DNA of 64,000 nt, taken from NCBI GenBank assembly GCA_021399435.1, contig JAJTUP010000028.1, positions 310,001 through 374,000 on the forward strand, in the 5' to 3' direction. Both the position numbers and the translations under genes were made by a program. Each line of letters starts with the position of its first letter. Positions within the stretch are counted from its first letter, which is position 1. The notes below the pieces were generated by a model, which saw only the letters and a list, made by a program, of their open reading frames with translations, searched no databases and was not told the DNA's origin. Shown here piece after piece: positions 61,777-64,000 of this stretch. This stretch comes from Diaporthe sp. PMI_573 (lineage: Eukaryota; Ascomycota; Sordariomycetes; Diaporthales; Diaporthaceae).

Positions 61777-62400
61777 AATCGGAGGTAGAATGTGAAAACA
61801 TGTCTTGTGCCAAGATGACGTAGTGAGAAGTATTTGAGGAGACGATGCGTCGCCTTCCTTGATCCCTACCTAAGGATCGGGTGATGAATTGTTATCACAT
61901 TTTAGGCTTTCGCCTGAGCCTCTACTTAGGAGGCCCGTGTCGAGATTGATTGAATCGTAATGATGTGTTCAAGACGGGTAGACATATAGACATATCTTGA
62001 ATACAGGTAAAATTGCTGTGGCCCTATTAGTGGATCCCACGGACGAGAGCACGCATGGCCATTCCCTCCGATCGCATGGCCCTCTCTGCCTGTAGGCGTC
62101 CTGATGCAGAGCACTCCTTTTCCTAACGGGAGGCCTTCTAGCAAGCCGGCGCGGCGGCTGCTCCCCAGTTTAGAGTTTGCGCAGCTTAGATAATTAGTTC
62201 TAAGCGATGTAATTGGCTAATTAGCGATATCAAGGGTATCCTCTCCTAGCCTTCCTAAATAAGTAATTATTGGCATCAAGTACTTGACAACTTGACACTC
62301 CTTTAACTTGATTGATTGATGACAACCCTTAAACTTGACTTGAGAACTTGACTTGACGAGAAGTCGAACTTGATTGAGAATTGTCAAGTTCGAGCTTGAT
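61777..62400. other. No gene; hAT-6 right subterminal region
   Basis: 62278-62400 holds about eight CTTGA(C/T)TTGA or CAAGTACTTGACAACTTG motifs in both orientations, matching 57755-57800. 61800-62200 shows nothing recognisable apart from a CCTAAGGATCGGG...CCGATCCTTAGG-like inverted pair near 61865-61935. Confidence 0.4.
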
Positions 62401-62414
62401 TGTTAGCCACACTG

Positions 62415-63240
62415 AAGGCGCTGGCTGCATTTACACTCTACAACAAGGTCAAGCAGTGGGAGTATGTCCTTTAGTATTTCTGCTACTTGGTAGAGCGATG
62501 AGCGATGGAATCTCCTAAATTTCCGCATCCGGGAGGTCATGTTGCGTAGAGGGTTTGTCACGGGTAGAGCGTGGATGTCTGTCCACATCTTGATTGCTCT
62601 TCGTTGGAACCGGTTTTGTGCGGGAGCAATGTGGGCCTCCGCTTCTGCCACGCTTGTTGCCACGGTCATGAATGTTCCCACGATCGCTTGTGCTCCCATC
62701 TTTTGGACTCTATTGACAGCTCTTGCTGCTTTATAGTTGAACTCATGCATCCAGACGTTAGAGGCGTAGTCTATCGCAGGCGCGACCGTGGCTGTGAACA
62801 ACTGTCTCGCTGTTGGTGGTGACAGGCCACGGAGTCTTCTCAGTTCCATCACCGCCTCCAGCCCCTTGGTGGCGGCCCTCGCGATGTGTTCCTTATACTT
62901 GAGCTTGGCGTCCATGACCACTCCGAGTACTTTGATGTGGTCTTTAGGTTGGACCCTTCGGCCCTTGATCCTGAAGGGTTCGGTGTCGGACTTGTACGCT
63001 TTGCGAGTAAAGTGAATGATCGCTGTTTTGTCCGCTTCAAAAGTCGCGCCACTTCTCCTTTCCCATTCCATGGCGCTATTTATGATTACTTCAATTCCTT
63101 CGCGGTTGCTCTGTGCCGTCGGTCCTGTGACCCATAGCAGTCGATTTTCCGCTGTACCAGGTCTGCGTTGAAGAAGAGGAACAGGACCGGTGATAGGGGC
63201 GACCCCTGAGGCAACCCTGCCTGCGGGAGGTCCCGGTTAA
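62415..63240 (-). pseudogene. Tad-like LINE reverse transcriptase fragment
   Basis: The minus strand reads RDLPQAGLPQGSPLSPVLFL (RT palm), then after a frame change EWERRSGATFEADKTAIIHF, GVVMDAKLKYKEHIARAATK, GLEAVMELRRLRGLSPPTAR, VAPAIDYASNVWMHEFNYKA and QNRFQRRAIKMWTDIHALPV. This is the RT thumb/connection of fungal Tad-clade non-LTR elements. The FADD catalytic segment falls near 63090-63150 in a broken frame. It is cut on the left by the hAT-6 terminus and on the right by an inversion joint near 63240. Confidence 0.8.
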
Positions 63241-63724
63241 GGAACACATCGCGAGGGCCGCCACCAAAGGACTGGAGGCGGTGATGGAACTGAGAAGACT
63301 CCGTGCCAGAAGTCTGCCAGATAAGGTTGGCAAGCATTCCAAGAAAGTCGACACAGCGTTACCAGGCAAACACACGCGACGTCTGTATGACAGGCTCTCC
63401 TGGAAAGAAGCTAGTATACTCGCGCAGCTCAGGACGGGTATGGCAAGATTGAACGCATATCTGTACCATATCGAAGCAGCATCGTCAGACCAGTGCGCAT
63501 GCGGACAAGCGAGAGAGACCGTGGAACATTTCCTTTTTCGGTGCAGGCGTTGGACGATACACCGAACGCAGATGCTCCAGTGTACAGATACCCACAGAAG
63601 TAATATCTCCTTCTTCTTAGGAGGGAAAGCACCGTCAGATGGTACAAATTGGACTCCAAATATGGATGCCGTCCGCGCAACGATACGGTTCGCTATTGCC
63701 ACGGGGCGACTCGACGCAGACTGA
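63236..63724 (+). pseudogene. Tad-like LINE 3' ORF fragment in the opposite orientation
   Basis: The plus strand begins with KEHIARAATKGLEAVMELRR, the same segment found on the minus strand at 62830-62895, then jumps to LPGKHTRRLYDRLSWKEASI, LAQLRTGMARLNAYLYHIEA and CACGQARETVEHFLFRCRRW (C-x-C...H-x3-4-C zinc-type motif) and ends at 63724. This is the C-terminal region after RNase H in Tad-like LINEs. An internal deletion removes the part between. A 3' UTR-like stretch follows. Confidence 0.75.
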
Positions 63725-63875
63725 TCACAAGGAGGAACACCTCCACCCCATCACCACTAATCCGACAAACCTTAATCACCTCGTGTCATATACAGCAGGC
63801 ACCGCTTCAGTCGCCGAAGATAGGACACTGAACACTTGGAGAATCGCCTTCAAGTCGGCCTACTAACACCACTAA

Positions 63876-64000
63876 CCCACGAGAATTCGCAGAGACAAGT
63901 TGGATAGTGTTAGCAAAGCATCTAAGGATGCATTGGACCGTCAAGCCGCCGTCGCAGTCTTTACCTCCGGCAAACCCTATTCCCTCTATGAAGAGCCTGA
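63876..64000 (+). CDS. hAT transposase N-terminal region, runs off the right edge
   Basis: The frame opens after a TAA (63873-63875) and stays open to the edge: RDKLDSVSKASKDALDRQAA, VAVFTSGKPYSLYEEP. This matches the segment after the BED finger in hAT-1 (LAARAIFADGRPFNLFES at ~640-700). The start is not visible; it abuts the LINE 3' region, so it may be a fragment or part of an element extending beyond the window. Confidence 0.6.

Larger units (their letters stand above)
57677..62414 (-). mobile_element. hAT-6-bounded segment (4.7 kb) with extra genes
   Basis: The left end is CAGTGTGGCTAACAATCAA and the right end its inverted copy. Both are followed inward by CTTGACTTGA/CAAGTACTTGACAACTTG motifs (57755-57800; 62278-62400). 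The transposase is 138 bp from the left end. Between its N-terminus (60154) and the right end lie 2.2 kb with a helicase tail and a MYND gene. The 8-bp flanks differ (GCCATGCT and AAGGCGCT), so either the target site was rearranged or the two ends belong to different insertions. Confidence 0.6.

Noticed and set aside
57677..62414. Starship-type giant transposon for the MYND/helicase cargo
   Set aside because: No tyrosine recombinase (DUF3435 captain) motif is visible. The bounded segment is under 5 kb with hAT-type inverted ends, so a hAT explanation is simpler.
1..64000. CRISPR arrays, bacterial operons, rRNA genes, biosynthetic cluster
   Set aside because: No regularly spaced direct repeats, no ribosome-binding-site-led operons, no rRNA-like sequence, and no polyketide or peptide synthetase motifs were seen. 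The window is eukaryotic and repeat-dominated.

Overview
The window is eukaryotic and comes from a filamentous ascomycete (Pezizomycotina). The evidence is short introns of 44-62 bp with GT...CTAAC/CTGAC-like...AG signals, fungal-only families (a FunK1-type kinase, a RING/patatin-associated family, an NB-ARC fragment) and a fungal transposon set (hAT, Fot/pogo-like, chromovirus-type Ty3/gypsy, Ty1/copia, Tad-like LINE). The species cannot be read from the sequence. The repeat density and scattered broken genes suggest an accessory or lineage-specific compartment, as in Fusarium or Colletotrichum (inference).

Layout: 1-3966 is a nest: a gypsy LTR with a gag start, lying against a hAT (hAT-1) that sits inside a decayed copy of a second hAT (hAT-2). 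4144-5804 is an unrecognised two-exon gene. 5982-7185 holds a tRNA-like relic and kinase and patatin-associated gene fragments. 7275-12058 holds three Fot/pogo-like elements, one complete with TA target duplications and ~199-bp inverted repeats. 12523-13490 holds an NB-ARC scrap and a decayed unknown gene. 14306-17929 is a broken copia polyprotein, followed by a 391-bp repeat and a hAT-3 copy with several in-frame TAG codons. 20692-25719 is a small Cys-rich ORF abutting a 3'-truncated gypsy element with a visible -1 frameshift heptamer and a self-priming-type primer site, inserted into a second copia fragment (25720-27035).

27282-35940 is a decayed FHA/kinase-type gene on the minus strand, split by a 7.2-kb hAT-bounded insertion (28270-35484). 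That insertion carries a nearly intact transposase, the second copy of the 391-bp repeat, an unknown ORF, a nested 1,171-bp non-autonomous hAT with perfect 8-bp target duplications, and three tandem ~260-bp repeats. 35973-39033 is a complete hAT-2 (intact 784-aa transposase, perfect 8-bp TSD). 39-43.5 kb holds gene fragments (RING/patatin family, ankyrin, small Cys-rich). 43639-46623 is a complete three-exon hAT (hAT-5) with a perfect 8-bp TSD. 46.8-48.0 kb is an unrecognised fungal gene, 48.66-50.15 kb a decayed hAT-5 copy on the minus strand, 50839-53321 an apparently intact FunK1-type kinase, and 55.0-56.1 kb a frameshifted protein tyrosine phosphatase.

57677-62414 is bounded by inverted CAGTGTGGCTAACAATC ends. 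It holds a hAT transposase with one nonsense codon, a PIF1/Helitron-type helicase tail and an intact MYND zinc-finger ORF. It abuts inverted Tad-like LINE fragments (62415-63724), and another hAT ORF runs off the right edge. Apparently intact coding units are three transposases (pogo, hAT-2, hAT-5), the FunK1 kinase, the MYND ORF and a few unknowns. hAT-1 keeps an open spliced frame but lacks its 5' end. Most other genes are broken by stops, frameshifts or insertions, in part with CpA-to-TpA/TpG-to-TpA changes that resemble repeat-induced point mutation.
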